Positions 27,640 through 37,100 of a stretch of 64,000 nt of DNA are shown here, piece after piece; position 1 is the stretch's first letter; every line of letters begins with the position of its first letter. The translations under genes and the position numbers were made by a program. The stretch spans positions 1,156,501 to 1,220,500 of the forward strand of contig NZ_CP034791.1 in the NCBI RefSeq assembly GCF_003999255.1, written 5' to 3'. This DNA is from Caldicellulosiruptor changbaiensis. Lineage in GTDB: Bacteria; Bacillota; Thermoanaerobacteria; Caldicellulosiruptorales; Caldicellulosiruptoraceae. Below the pieces are notes generated by a model, which did not search any database, was not told the DNA's origin, and worked only from the letters and a program-made list of their open reading frames with translations.

Positions 27640-28140
27640 ATGGCTTTGAGAAAGATAAGGATTTATGAAGATGAGATACTTCGCAAAAAGTCTAAAACTG
27701 TTGAGAAGTTTGATAAAAGGCTGCATGACCTCCTTGACGACATGAAAGAGACAATGTATGAGGCAAACGGGATTGGACTTGCCGCACCACAAGTTGGAAT
27801 TTTGAAAAGAGCTATTGTGGTCGACCCAGGTGATGGTGCAATTGAACTTGTGAATCCACAAATAGAGTATTCTGAAGGAAGTCAGATAGATATCGAAGGG
27901 TGTCTTTCTGTTCCAAATGTATGGGGAGAGGTTGAAAGACCAAAAAGAGTGATTGTAAGAGGACAAAACAGGCACGGAGAAGAGATTAAAATCGAAGCTG
28001 AGGATTTGCTTGCAAGAGCTTTGTGCCATGAGATAGACCATCTTGATGGAATCTTGTTTATTGACAAGGTGATAAGGTTTGTTACTGAGGAAGAAATTGA
28101 AAAAAGACGCTCAAAAGAGCAAAAGATGGATTTGGAGTAA
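27640..28140 (+). CDS. def: Peptide deformylase
   Basis: 166 residues with all three active-site motifs: [17 protein letters not shown] (metal Cys) and CHEIDHLDG (HExxH). It removes the formyl group from nascent proteins in a metal-dependent reaction. Start behind a GGGAAG site, 24 bases after priA; next to fmt, its pathway partner. Confidence 0.97.
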   Translation: MALRKIRIYEDEILRKKSKTVEKFDKRLHDLLDDMKETMYEANGIGLAAPQVGILKRAIVVDPGDGAIELVNPQIEYSEGSQIDIEGCLSVPNVWGEVERPKRVIVRGQNRHGEEIKIEAEDLLARALCHEIDHLDGILFIDKVIRFVTEEEIEKRRSKEQKMDLE

Positions 28141-28193
28141 TATTGCATAGTTGATAAAAAATATTTGCTTTTTGAAAGGAGATAAGATGAGCC

Positions 28194-29129
28194 TTGGACA
28201 TTGTTTTTATGGGCACACCAGAGTTTGCGGTAGATATTTTGCAAAAACTGATTGGCAATCCTCTATTTAGCATAAAACTTGTAGTGACTCAACCAGACAA
28301 GCCAGTTGGAAGAAAACAGATTTTAACCCCACCACCAGTCAAAGAATTTGCGTTAAAATTTAATCTTAATGTAATCCAGCCAGATAGGTTAAAAGGCAAT
28401 GAAGAGTTTTTTGAAGTCTTGAAAAAGATAAATCCAGAGGTAATTGTGGTTGTGGCTTATGGGAAAATACTTCCAAAAGAAGTTTTGCAAATACCCAAGT
28501 ACGGATGCATTAATGTCCATGCCTCGCTTTTGCCTGAATACAGAGGTGCTGCACCTATTCAAAGAGTGCTGATGGATGGGAAAAATTATACAGGCATTAC
28601 AATTATGAAGATGGATGAAGGGCTTGACACGGGAGATATTCTACTTCAAGAGAGAATAGAAATAGAGCAAAATGATGATGTTATAACCCTTTCTAAGAAG
28701 TTGTCTGAGCTTGGTGCAAAGCTTTTGATTGAGACTTTAAAGAATATCTCAAATATTGTGCCAGTAAAACAAGACTCTACAAAAGCCACATACGCTCCTC
28801 CAATTGATAAAAAGGAAGGTCAAATTTCTTGGGATATGAGTGCAGTGCAGATTTACAACAGGTTCAGAGCTTTAAAAATTTGGCCTGGCATATTTACAAT
28901 TTATAAAGGGAAACTTCTAAAGATTCATGAGATGGAGATTGCAAAACTTGACAATCTTGAAAATGTACAAAATGGCACAATATTGGGAATTAATGAGACC
29001 GGGATTCTTGTTAAGGTAAAAGGTGGTGTAATTAAATTAAAAGAACTTCAATTAGAAGGCGGCAGAAAAATGAGTGCAAGAGATTTTGTTAACGGGTATA
29101 AAATAAAAAAAGGTGATATTTTGAGCTAA
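28194..29129 (+). CDS. fmt: Methionyl-tRNA formyltransferase
   Basis: 311 residues, TTG start giving the family N-terminus MDIVFMGTPEFAV. Catalytic elements: INVHASLLPEYRGAAPIQ and the hinge VPVKQDSTKATYAPPI. It formylates initiator Met-tRNA using 10-formyltetrahydrofolate. AAAGGAG lies ~12 bases upstream of the TTG, a slightly long spacing. Full length. Confidence 0.96.
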   Translation: MDIVFMGTPEFAVDILQKLIGNPLFSIKLVVTQPDKPVGRKQILTPPPVKEFALKFNLNVIQPDRLKGNEEFFEVLKKINPEVIVVVAYGKILPKEVLQIPKYGCINVHASLLPEYRGAAPIQRVLMDGKNYTGITIMKMDEGLDTGDILLQERIEIEQNDDVITLSKKLSELGAKLLIETLKNISNIVPVKQDSTKATYAPPIDKKEGQISWDMSAVQIYNRFRALKIWPGIFTIYKGKLLKIHEMEIAKLDNLENVQNGTILGINETGILVKVKGGVIKLKELQLEGGRKMSARDFVNGYKIKKGDILS

Positions 29130-29148
29130 AAAAGGAGAGGTTTCTAAA

Positions 29149-29844
29149 ATGTTTTACTACTTTGACCCAATGTATTTAATCTTTGCGATCCCTGCATTTT
29201 TGATTTCAATATTTGCCCAAATAAAAGTTCAAGCAGCTTTTTCAAAGTACTCTAAGATGAGAAGTTTTTCTGGGCTGACAGGAGCAGAGGTTGCAAAAAG
29301 TATCCTGTGGGCAAATGGTATTTACGATGTTAAGGTGGAATATGTCCCTGGTCTTTTGACAGACCATTATGACCCACGCTTTAAGGTTTTGAGGTTATCA
29401 AGCGGTGTATTTGATTCAAATTCAATTGCAGCAATAGGTGTTGCTGCCCATGAAGCAGGTCATGCAATACAGCATTACGAAAGATATCCTTGGCTTTCTT
29501 TGAGAAGTGCAATGGTCCCAGTTGTAAATATAGGTTCAAACCTTGCGTTTCCGTTAATATTAATAGGTCTTTTGTTCAGAAACGGTGATATTTTTATAAA
29601 TCTTGGAATACTTCTATTTTGTCTTGCAGTTTTGTTTACCTTAATTACTTTGCCAGTTGAGGTAAATGCAAGCAAAAGGGCTATTCAGGCCTTGAAATTG
29701 GCAGGAGTGGTTATGCCTTCAGAAGAAGAGGGTGTTAAGAAGGTTTTGAGGGCTGCAGCAATGACATATGTTGCAGCCGTCGCTGTTGCAATACTTCAGC
29801 TTTTATATTATTTAAGCTTAGTTCAAAGAAGAAGGGATGATTGA
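29149..29844 (+). CDS. YugP-type zinc metallopeptidase, membrane protein
   Basis: 231 residues, start behind AAGGAGAGG. N-terminal membrane helix, soluble segment with the zinc motif AAHEAGHAIQH (HEAGH), then two to three C-terminal membrane helices around LPVEVNASKRA. This is the neutral zinc metallopeptidase family 2 (YugP), whose substrates are unknown; it commonly sits between fmt and rsmB in Clostridia. The stop overlaps the rsmB start (TTGA). Confidence 0.9.
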   Translation: MFYYFDPMYLIFAIPAFLISIFAQIKVQAAFSKYSKMRSFSGLTGAEVAKSILWANGIYDVKVEYVPGLLTDHYDPRFKVLRLSSGVFDSNSIAAIGVAAHEAGHAIQHYERYPWLSLRSAMVPVVNIGSNLAFPLILIGLLFRNGDIFINLGILLFCLAVLFTLITLPVEVNASKRAIQALKLAGVVMPSEEEGVKKVLRAAAMTYVAAVAVAILQLLYYLSLVQRRRDD

Positions 29845-31142
29845 AGATTAATACGCGCAGCGCTGCTTTTTCAGTCATTTTTGAGATTGAGAGTAAAAAA
29901 AATATAAATGCAGATACTTTGATGGAAAAGTACCATCAAAAGCTCAAAAAAACAAAAGATAGAGCACTTTTTGTTGAGCTTGTACATGGTGTGCTAAGAT
30001 ATAAAAACCTTCTTGACTATTATATAAACTTTGTTGCAAAAAAAGGTGTAAAGGACAAGAAAATACTTAACATTTTGAGAGTTGCAACATACGAGCTATT
30101 ATTTCTTGACAAGATTCCAGACTATGCTACAGTCAGTGAAGCATGTGGGCTTGCAGAGAAGGTCAATAAAAATCAAAAGGGCTTTGTCAATGCGATATTG
30201 AGAAACATAATAAGGAGAAAAGACGAAATAGAAAAAGCACTTGAAAGAGTAAAAGAGGTAAACATCAAGGATTTTCTTTCTATAAAACTTTCATACCCTA
30301 AGTTTTTGATTGATTATTTAGAAAAGTCTTATGGATTTGATAAGACAGTAAAAATTTTGGAATTTTTAAATACAAAACCACTGCAAAGTATAAAAATAAA
30401 TACGAAAAAAATAAGCCAGGCAGAATTTTTAAAAAAGCTTGAAGCCTGTGGGTATGAGTATGAAGTGCCAGAACTAAATAGAGAGATTGTTTATATTGTC
30501 AAAGGTAATATAAAAGAAAGTGAACTTTACAGAGATGGTTACTTTTATTATCAAGACCTTGCCTCTTCATTCATTGTAAAATGGAACAGATATGATTTTG
30601 AAAAGGCAAGCTCCATTTTGGACTTATGTGCAGCGCCAGGTGGTAAGACATTTAACTGTGCAGAGGTAACAAGGGGTTTTGTTGTTTCATGTGATGTGAA
30701 TAAGTCAAAGATTGAGCGTTTGAGAGAAAATCTATTGAGGCTTGGCTTTGACAATGTTATAGTTGCTGAAAATGACGCTCTTACGTTGAATGAAGATTTT
30801 GTAGGGAAATTCGATATTGTAATTGCAGACCTTCCTTGTTCTGGTTTTGGAACAATTAGAAAAAAGCCTGATATTAAATGGAATAAGACCAAAGAGGATA
30901 TTGAGAACTTGCATGAACTTCAGCTAAAAATGCTTGACAACGCTGCACAGTATTTAAAAGAGGGTGGTATAATATTTTACAGCACATGCACGCTTGGACA
31001 CAGGGAAAATGAAGACACTGTATTAAGATTTTTAGAGAAACATAAGGATTTTAATCTAATCTCTCAAAATACAATATTTCCTGATGAATATAAATGTGAT
31101 GGATTTTTTATTGCAAAACTCAAGAAAGAAGGCAAAGCATAG
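29841..31142 (+). CDS. rsmB: 16S rRNA m5C967 methyltransferase
   Basis: 433 residues, TTG start overlapping the upstream stop. The N-terminal NusB-like RNA-binding domain (NTRSAAFSVIFEIESKK, VELVHGVLRYKNLLDYY) is followed by a SAM-dependent methyltransferase: ILDLCAAPGGKTFNCAE (SAM site), DLPCSGFGTIRKKPD (first Cys) and YSTCTLGHRENE (catalytic Cys). Complete for the Sun/RsmB family. Confidence 0.95.
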   Translation: MKINTRSAAFSVIFEIESKKNINADTLMEKYHQKLKKTKDRALFVELVHGVLRYKNLLDYYINFVAKKGVKDKKILNILRVATYELLFLDKIPDYATVSEACGLAEKVNKNQKGFVNAILRNIIRRKDEIEKALERVKEVNIKDFLSIKLSYPKFLIDYLEKSYGFDKTVKILEFLNTKPLQSIKINTKKISQAEFLKKLEACGYEYEVPELNREIVYIVKGNIKESELYRDGYFYYQDLASSFIVKWNRYDFEKASSILDLCAAPGGKTFNCAEVTRGFVVSCDVNKSKIERLRENLLRLGFDNVIVAENDALTLNEDFVGKFDIVIADLPCSGFGTIRKKPDIKWNKTKEDIENLHELQLKMLDNAAQYLKEGGIIFYSTCTLGHRENEDTVLRFLEKHKDFNLISQNTIFPDEYKCDGFFIAKLKKEGKA

Positions 31143-31143
31143 T

Positions 31144-32178
31144 ATGAAAAGGCTCATTAAAGATTTTACCTTGGATGAGCTAAAAAAATGGGTGGAGGAT
31201 ACAGGTGAAAGGGCATTTCGTGCTAATCAAATTTTTGAATGGTTGTATAAAAAGAATGCGACTGATGTAAATTCATTTACTAACATTCCAGCTCAATTGC
31301 GAAAAAGAATAGAAGAAGAGTTTATTTTAAATTCTTTGAAGGTTGTAAAATATGAAAGTGACGGTGAAAGCATAAAGTTTTTGCTTGAGCTTGTTGATGG
31401 CAATGCTATTGAGTCTGTTTTTTTGCCATACAAGTATGGTAATGCAATATGTATCTCAACCCAGGTTGGTTGTAGGATGAAGTGTGCATTTTGTGCCTCA
31501 ACCATTGGTGGCATGATAAGAAATCTTTCTGCAGGTGAGATGGTAGACCAGATAGTCAATGTTGAGAATGTCACAAAAAAGAGAATTTCTAATGTTGTTT
31601 TGATGGGGAGTGGTGAGCCATTTGACAATATTGAAAATGTGTTTAAGTTCATTGATATTATAAACTCTAAAGAGGGGAAAAATATAGGCGCGAGACATAT
31701 AACAATCTCAACTGTTGGGATTATAGAGGGAATTTACAAGCTCTCTGAGTATCCTAAACAGGTAAATCTTGCAATTTCTCTTCATGCCCCAAACAACTAT
31801 TTACGAAACAAATTGGTCCCAATGAATAGAAAATATCCTATTGAAGGTATATTAAAAGCTGTTGACTACTATATTAGCAAAACAAACAGAAGAGTGACAT
31901 TTGAGTATGCGTTAATAAATGGAATAAACGACTCAATTGAATGTGCAAAAGAGCTTGCCAAGATATTATCAGGAAAACTTGTCCATGTTAACTTAATTCC
32001 TGTAAACCCAGTAGACGGAAAAGACTTCAAAAAACCACCAAGAGAAAGGGTTAAAGAATTTTATAATGTTCTTATGTCATCTGGTATTCAAGTGACAATC
32101 AGAAGAGAGTTAGGAAGTAGTATTGCTGCAGCGTGTGGTCAGCTACGATCAAGACATTATAATATATCCGAAAAATAG
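31144..32178 (+). CDS. rlmN: Dual-specificity 23S rRNA/tRNA m2A methyltransferase
   Basis: 344 residues from ATG 31144, immediately after the rsmB stop; the open frame starts earlier inside rsmB but that part is not homologous. It has the radical SAM cluster CRMKCAFCAST, the GSGEPFDN segment, and a C-terminal Cys in AAACGQL. The enzyme methylates A2503 of 23S rRNA and A37 of some tRNAs. Full length. Confidence 0.96.
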   Translation: MKRLIKDFTLDELKKWVEDTGERAFRANQIFEWLYKKNATDVNSFTNIPAQLRKRIEEEFILNSLKVVKYESDGESIKFLLELVDGNAIESVFLPYKYGNAICISTQVGCRMKCAFCASTIGGMIRNLSAGEMVDQIVNVENVTKKRISNVVLMGSGEPFDNIENVFKFIDIINSKEGKNIGARHITISTVGIIEGIYKLSEYPKQVNLAISLHAPNNYLRNKLVPMNRKYPIEGILKAVDYYISKTNRRVTFEYALINGINDSIECAKELAKILSGKLVHVNLIPVNPVDGKDFKKPPRERVKEFYNVLMSSGIQVTIRRELGSSIAAACGQLRSRHYNISEK

Positions 32179-32190
32179 GAGATGAAGTAT

Positions 32191-32925
32191 GTGAAGTACG
32201 TTGCACTCTCAGAAATAGGGAATGTGAGAACAAATAATGAGGACTATTATTTGATATTTAAGTCAAATGATGATAGTTTTAGCATATTCTTGGTTGCAGA
32301 TGGTATGGGTGGTCACAATGCAGGTGAGGTTGCAAGTAGCCTTGCCTGCAAATATGTCCTGGAGTATCTTTTGATAAATCTAAAAAGGTTTAATGAAATA
32401 GCAAAAGAGGTTATAAAGGAAGCATATTCTTATGCAAATCAAAAGATAACAGAGCTTCAGGTTGAAAATCCGCTATGGTTTGGAATGGGGACAACCTTGG
32501 CGGGGGTATTTCTTCTCAAGGGCAAGGTAATTATTAGCAATGTAGGTGATTCAAGGGTTTATCTTATTAATGCAGAGAAGATAATGCAAATAACAGAAGA
32601 TCATTCGTTAGTTTATGAGATGTACAAAGATGGTAAAATTACAAAAGAGGAGATTTATACTCATCCACAGAAGAATATAATTACACGTGCAATTGGCGTA
32701 GACAAAGAGATAGAAATAGATATATATGAGCTTACACAGGAAGAGCTTGGGGAAAAATGGTGTATTTTACTGTGTACAGATGGACTTACTAACATGGTTC
32801 CAGAGTCTTACATAAAAGAGGTTTTTGTGAAAAGTACATTTGAAAAAGTAGGAGAAGTGCTAATAAACAAGGCACTTGAAAATGGTGGCGTTGACAATAT
32901 AACAGTACTCTATTTTACCGCTTAG
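32191..32925 (+). CDS. prpC: PP2C-type Ser/Thr phosphatase
   Basis: 244 residues from GTG 32191, chosen because AGGAG is 9 bases upstream; ATG 32182 abuts that site. PP2C motifs with metal-binding Asp residues: RTNNEDYY, VADGMGGHNAGE, NVGDSRVYL, CTDGLTN, GGVDNITV. It reverses phosphorylation by the adjacent PrkC kinase. Part of the rlmN-prpC-prkC-rsgA-rpe operon conserved in Firmicutes. Confidence 0.94.
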   Translation: MKYVALSEIGNVRTNNEDYYLIFKSNDDSFSIFLVADGMGGHNAGEVASSLACKYVLEYLLINLKRFNEIAKEVIKEAYSYANQKITELQVENPLWFGMGTTLAGVFLLKGKVIISNVGDSRVYLINAEKIMQITEDHSLVYEMYKDGKITKEEIYTHPQKNIITRAIGVDKEIEIDIYELTQEELGEKWCILLCTDGLTNMVPESYIKEVFVKSTFEKVGEVLINKALENGGVDNITVLYFTA

Positions 32926-32970
32926 GGAAGACCATTTCAAAGAATTTTTTCAAGAAGGTGATGGTTGAAA

Positions 32971-34854
32971 ATGGATGATTTTGTTATAGGTAATAGGTAC
33001 AGTGTTATTGAAAAGTTAGGCAGTGGTGGTATGTCGATTGTATACAAGGCAAAGGACAAAGTACTTAACAGATATGTTGCTATAAAAGTATTAAGAAGTG
33101 AATTTGCAAATGATGAGGAGTTTTTGTCAAGATTTAGAACAGAGGCTTTAGCTGCAGCTTCGCTTTCACATCCAAATATTGTATCTATTTACGATGTTGG
33201 TGAGCAAGAAGGTATGCACTACATAGTAATGGAATATGTAAATGGGAAAACACTGAAAGAATTTATCAAAGAGACAGGAAGAGTCAGTACAAAAGATGCA
33301 GTTACAATTGCAATACAGGTTTTGAGAGCACTGGACCATGCACACAAAAAGGGAATTGTTCACAGAGATATAAAGCCACAAAACATTCTAATTGACGAAA
33401 ATGGAATAGTTAAGGTCACAGATTTTGGCATAGCACGGGCTGTTTCAACCGGAACCATAATAAATACAAATCTGACAATAGGGTCTGTTCATTATTTTTC
33501 ACCAGAGCAAGCAAGAGGTGGATATGTTGATAATAGGTCTGATTTGTATTCGCTTGGAGTTGTATTATATGAGATGGTGACTGGCGTTTTGCCATTTGAT
33601 GGCGATACCCCTATATCCATTGCGTTAAAACATTTACAAGAACAGCCAATTCGTCCTACTATATACAACCCGGATATTCCACGTAGTTTAGAGGCAATTA
33701 TCCTAAAAGCTATGCAAAAGGATGTACTTTTAAGATACCAATCTGCAACAGAGATGATGCAAGATTTGAAAAATTCATTAATTGAGCCTGAAGGGGATTT
33801 TGTAAAGATAGAAACTCATGAAAATGTTGCAACAAAGCAGTTTCAACTTGAACAATTGAAGTCAAAAGATATAGTTTTAGAAGGTGAGAAAAAGCAAAAA
33901 GCAAACAAAAAAGATTGGATATACGTTGTAAGTGGTATTTTAACTGCTTTAGTTATTGTTGCGATTGGCTGGCTAATATTTTATAATGCTATTGGAAAGA
34001 GTTTAACACCACAAGATAACGAAATTACAATGCCAGATCTTGTTGGATATTCAGTTGATGATGCGAAAAGCAAATTAGATGAGCTTGGACTAAAGTTTAC
34101 AATAGAGGAACAAAACGACCAAGCTGAAAAGGGGACAGTTATAAATCAAGAGCCGGCTGCGGGCATTAAAGTTAAAAAAGATACAACTGTAAAACTTACA
34201 GTTAGTAAAGGACCAGAGATGGTACGTGTACCAGATGTTGTTGGACAAAATGTGAAGGATGCGGAGATTGATTTGACTAATGCTGGGCTTAATGTAGAGA
34301 TAAAAAGAGATTATTCTGATAAACCTGTTGACACTGTTATCTTCCAGCAGCCTTCTGCTAACGAATTGATTGAGAAAAACGGAACAGTAGTATTGACTGT
34401 GAGCTTAGGGCCTAAGATTGAAAAGGTGCCTGTACCTGATGTTACTGGTTTAGATATAGCTTCTGCAAAAGAACTTTTGCGAAAAGCAGGTCTAAATACT
34501 GGCAGTATCACATATAAAGAAGTAACTGACAATGACTCCAACATTGTTATAAGCCAGCTACCTGTTGCAAATACTCTTGTGGACAAAGGTAGCAGTGTTG
34601 ACTTAGTAGTTTCCAAAAAGGTTGAACAAAAAAATACTGCTAAGATTATCATTAAAACAGTTATTTTACCTTCTGACTTAAATGAGGCAAATGTAAAGAT
34701 TGTTGTTGTTTCAAACAACAATGAGAGTATTGTATTTGATAGAGTTGTGAAAAAAGAAGAAACCCCTTTGCAGGTAAAGGTACCAATCACAGGACCATCC
34801 ACTATTAGAATGTATATCAATGACCAATTATCATCAGAGGAGATGGTGGAATAG
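32971..34854 (+). CDS. prkC: Membrane Ser/Thr kinase with three PASTA domains
   Basis: 627 residues from ATG 32971 behind GAAGGTGAT. Kinase domain residues ~8-270: GSGGMS glycine loop, VAIKVL lysine, HRDIKPQN catalytic loop, DFG. One membrane helix (VVSGILTALVIVAIGWLIF) at ~315-335. Outside are three PASTA repeats (MPDLVGYSVDDAKSKLDELG; VPDVVGQNVKDAEIDLTNAG; VPDVTGLDIASAKELLRKAG) and a short C-terminal beta-rich tail. It senses muropeptides or lipid II in relatives. Complete. Confidence 0.96.
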   Translation: MDDFVIGNRYSVIEKLGSGGMSIVYKAKDKVLNRYVAIKVLRSEFANDEEFLSRFRTEALAAASLSHPNIVSIYDVGEQEGMHYIVMEYVNGKTLKEFIKETGRVSTKDAVTIAIQVLRALDHAHKKGIVHRDIKPQNILIDENGIVKVTDFGIARAVSTGTIINTNLTIGSVHYFSPEQARGGYVDNRSDLYSLGVVLYEMVTGVLPFDGDTPISIALKHLQEQPIRPTIYNPDIPRSLEAIILKAMQKDVLLRYQSATEMMQDLKNSLIEPEGDFVKIETHENVATKQFQLEQLKSKDIVLEGEKKQKANKKDWIYVVSGILTALVIVAIGWLIFYNAIGKSLTPQDNEITMPDLVGYSVDDAKSKLDELGLKFTIEEQNDQAEKGTVINQEPAAGIKVKKDTTVKLTVSKGPEMVRVPDVVGQNVKDAEIDLTNAGLNVEIKRDYSDKPVDTVIFQQPSANELIEKNGTVVLTVSLGPKIEKVPVPDVTGLDIASAKELLRKAGLNTGSITYKEVTDNDSNIVISQLPVANTLVDKGSSVDLVVSKKVEQKNTAKIIIKTVILPSDLNEANVKIVVVSNNNESIVFDRVVKKEETPLQVKVPITGPSTIRMYINDQLSSEEMVE

Positions 34855-34858
34855 AGCT

Positions 34859-35731
34859 ATGCAGATAAATGGGGTTATTGTAAAAGCAATTGCGGGTTTT
34901 TATTACGTCTATGACCGTGAAGGTACCATTTACGAGTGCAAAGCACGTGGAGTGTTTAGGAAGGATGATATAACTCCGCTTGTTGGAGACAATGTTACAA
35001 TTGTGGAAAAAGCAAAAGGAGCTTATGTAATAGACAAGATTCATCCACGGAGAAACCAGCTTATAAGACCACCAATTGCAAATGTGGATACTGCAATTGT
35101 TGTAGTAGCTTCTGTTTTCCCTGAGGTTTCTTTCATTACACTTGACAAATTACTTGTAAATGTTTTAAGAGAAAAGGTAAAACCCCTTATCTGTGTTAAT
35201 AAGGTTGACCTTGACAATGGCAAAACATTAGAGGTTGTAAAAAATCAGTATGGTATATTTGACGTCATAGGAGTGTCTGCAAAGACTGGTGAAGGAATGG
35301 AAAAATTAAAAGAGCATATCAAAGGAAAGATATCTGTTTTTGCAGGCCAGTCAGGTGTAGGAAAAACATCTATTTTGAACTGTTTAATCCCCGGTTTGAA
35401 TCTTAAGGTTGGGGAGATTTCTAAAAAGATTGAAAGAGGAAGGCACACCACAAGGGTGGTTGAACTTTTACGAGCAGGTGAAGACACATATATTGCCGAT
35501 ACACCAGGCTTTAGTTCAATAGAGATTACGGGAATGCTCAAAGATGAGCTAAAGTACTATTATCCAGAATTCTATGATTACGAGAATTGTAAATTTCCAG
35601 GATGTAATCATATCTTTGAACCAGAATGTGGTGTAAAAGCAGCTGTAAACGATAGGAAGATAAACTTTGAGAGGTATGAACGTTACAAGCAGATATTTAT
35701 GCAGCTTCCTGCCCAAAAGGAATATGATTAA
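34859..35731 (+). CDS. rsgA: Ribosome small subunit GTPase
   Basis: 290 residues from ATG 34859, just after the prkC stop. N-terminal OB domain; circularly permuted GTPase with NKVD (G4) before GQSGVGKTSILN (G1) and DTPGFSS (G3). C-terminal zinc finger from CKFPGCNH and CGVKAAV. It checks late 30S assembly. Normal length. Confidence 0.95.
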   Translation: MQINGVIVKAIAGFYYVYDREGTIYECKARGVFRKDDITPLVGDNVTIVEKAKGAYVIDKIHPRRNQLIRPPIANVDTAIVVVASVFPEVSFITLDKLLVNVLREKVKPLICVNKVDLDNGKTLEVVKNQYGIFDVIGVSAKTGEGMEKLKEHIKGKISVFAGQSGVGKTSILNCLIPGLNLKVGEISKKIERGRHTTRVVELLRAGEDTYIADTPGFSSIEITGMLKDELKYYYPEFYDYENCKFPGCNHIFEPECGVKAAVNDRKINFERYERYKQIFMQLPAQKEYD

Positions 35732-35777
35732 AACTAATGTGACAAGCATATTTGCTTTAAAGGGGAGGATTTTTAAG

Positions 35778-36443
35778 TTGTCGGTAAAACTTGCACCATC
35801 AATCTTATCCGCTGATTTTTCAGATTTAAAAAGTGAAGTTAAAAAGCTTGAAAAAGCTGGTGCTGATTTGGTACACATAGATGTTATGGATGGGTGTTTT
35901 GTTGAGAATATTACAATTGGTGCTCAGGTTGTAAAGGCATTAAGAGAGCATACAAACCTTTTTTTTGATGTGCATTTGATGGTCATAAATCCTGAAAAAC
36001 ATATTGACAAATTTATAGAAAGCGGAGCTGACAACATCACAGTACATGTAGAAACTACTCATCATTTAGATGCTCTTTTAAATAAGATAAAAGGTGTTGG
36101 TAAAAAAGCAAGTGTTGCAATAAACCCTGCAACTCCAATTTGCCTAATTGAAAATGTGCTTGAAATTGTGGATATGGTCTTGGTTATGGCTGTAAATCCT
36201 GGCTATGGAGGGCAGAGGTTTATTCCTTACACCTTAAAAAAGATTCAAAATTTATCTGAGATAAGGAAAAAAGAAGGATATAGTTTTGAAATTGAGGTAG
36301 ATGGTGGTATCAACGAAAAGACTATTGTAGAGTGTGTAAAGGCAGGTGCAGATGTAATTGTTGCTGGGTCGTATGTGTTTGAAAGTGGAGATGTAGAAAA
36401 AGCTATAAACAAATTAAAGAATTCATTGAAGGAGTTTAGGTAA
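35778..36443 (+). CDS. rpe: Ribulose-phosphate 3-epimerase
   Basis: 221 residues from TTG 35778 behind GGGGAGG; the open frame extends upstream, but that part overlaps rsgA. TIM-barrel signatures: LAPSILSADFSDLK, HIDVMDGCFVENITIG, MAVNPGYGGQRFI, EVDGGI. It interconverts ribulose-5-P and xylulose-5-P. Last gene of its operon. Confidence 0.96.
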   Translation: MSVKLAPSILSADFSDLKSEVKKLEKAGADLVHIDVMDGCFVENITIGAQVVKALREHTNLFFDVHLMVINPEKHIDKFIESGADNITVHVETTHHLDALLNKIKGVGKKASVAINPATPICLIENVLEIVDMVLVMAVNPGYGGQRFIPYTLKKIQNLSEIRKKEGYSFEIEVDGGINEKTIVECVKAGADVIVAGSYVFESGDVEKAINKLKNSLKEFR

Positions 36444-36463
36444 TAATAAAATTGAATGGATTC

Positions 36464-36492
36464 TTGTTAAAATAAATGTAAGATGGTATAAT
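36464..36492 (+). promoter_or_regulatory. Promoter of the rimP-nusA-infB operon
   Basis: TTGTTA (36464-36469), 17-base spacer, TATAAT (36487-36492). It leaves an untranslated leader of about 120 bases containing the hairpin at 36533-36553. Confidence 0.78.
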
Positions 36493-36532
36493 ATATATAA
36501 TCAGTTTTGTTGACATAAAGTAAATTAGCAAG

Positions 36533-36553
36533 AGAGTGGGTGTCCCCCACTCT
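36533..36553 (+). promoter_or_regulatory. Leader hairpin before rimP
   Basis: AGAGTGGG / CCCACTCT form an 8-bp GC-rich stem with a 5-base loop, followed by TTAATGTTGTTT. It might act as an attenuator or stability element. The T run is too weak for a firm terminator call. Confidence 0.45.
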
Positions 36554-36616
36554 TTAATGTTGTTTAGAAGGAAATTTCTTTGTTGAAAATAAAGTTTATG
36601 AAAGGAAGGATTAAGT

Positions 36617-37072
36617 GTGTCAAAGGTGACCAAAAGGGTAGAGGAGCTTGTGAAACCTATTTTAGAAAAATATGGTTTTGACTTAGTTGCTATTGAATTC
36701 AAAAAAGAAGGGAAGAACCATTTTCTAAGAGTGTATATAGACAAGCCTGGTGGAATTACAATAGACGACTGTCAACTTGTGAGCGAAGAATTATCTAATA
36801 AGCTGGATATTGTTGATCCTATACCTTTTAGCTATTATCTGGAGGTTTCATCACCGGGAGTTGACAGACCGCTTGTGAATGACAGAGATTTTATAAGAAA
36901 TAGGGGAAGGGTGGTTGACGTTTTCTTGAAACAGCCTATTATGAATACTACCAAGCTAACAGGTGAGCTTGTCGAGAAGAAAGAAGATGTGCTGATTATA
37001 ATGGTAGATGGAGAAAATATTTCTATCCCATTTGAGAATATAAAGAAGGTAAAGGTTGCGATAAGATTCTAA
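36617..37072 (+). CDS. rimP: Ribosome maturation factor RimP
   Basis: 151 residues, GTG start behind AAAGGAAGG. RimP signature: VEELVKPILEKYGFDLVAIE, then LRVYIDKPGGITIDDCQLVS and YYLEVSSPGVDRPL. It aids 30S maturation. First gene of the nusA-infB operon, as in other bacteria. Confidence 0.96.
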   Translation: MSKVTKRVEELVKPILEKYGFDLVAIEFKKEGKNHFLRVYIDKPGGITIDDCQLVSEELSNKLDIVDPIPFSYYLEVSSPGVDRPLVNDRDFIRNRGRVVDVFLKQPIMNTTKLTGELVEKKEDVLIIMVDGENISIPFENIKKVKVAIRF

Positions 37073-37100
37073 GAAAAGACAAAGGGGGCTTTTAACAAAA

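Noticed and set aside
31084-31143. Upstream extension of rlmN
   Set aside because: The extra residues lie inside rsmB in another frame; ATG 31144 gives the normal family N-terminus.
36533-36553. The rimP leader hairpin as a strong terminator
   Set aside because: The following T run is interrupted and an essential operon continues downstream; an attenuator or stability role is the most that can be said.
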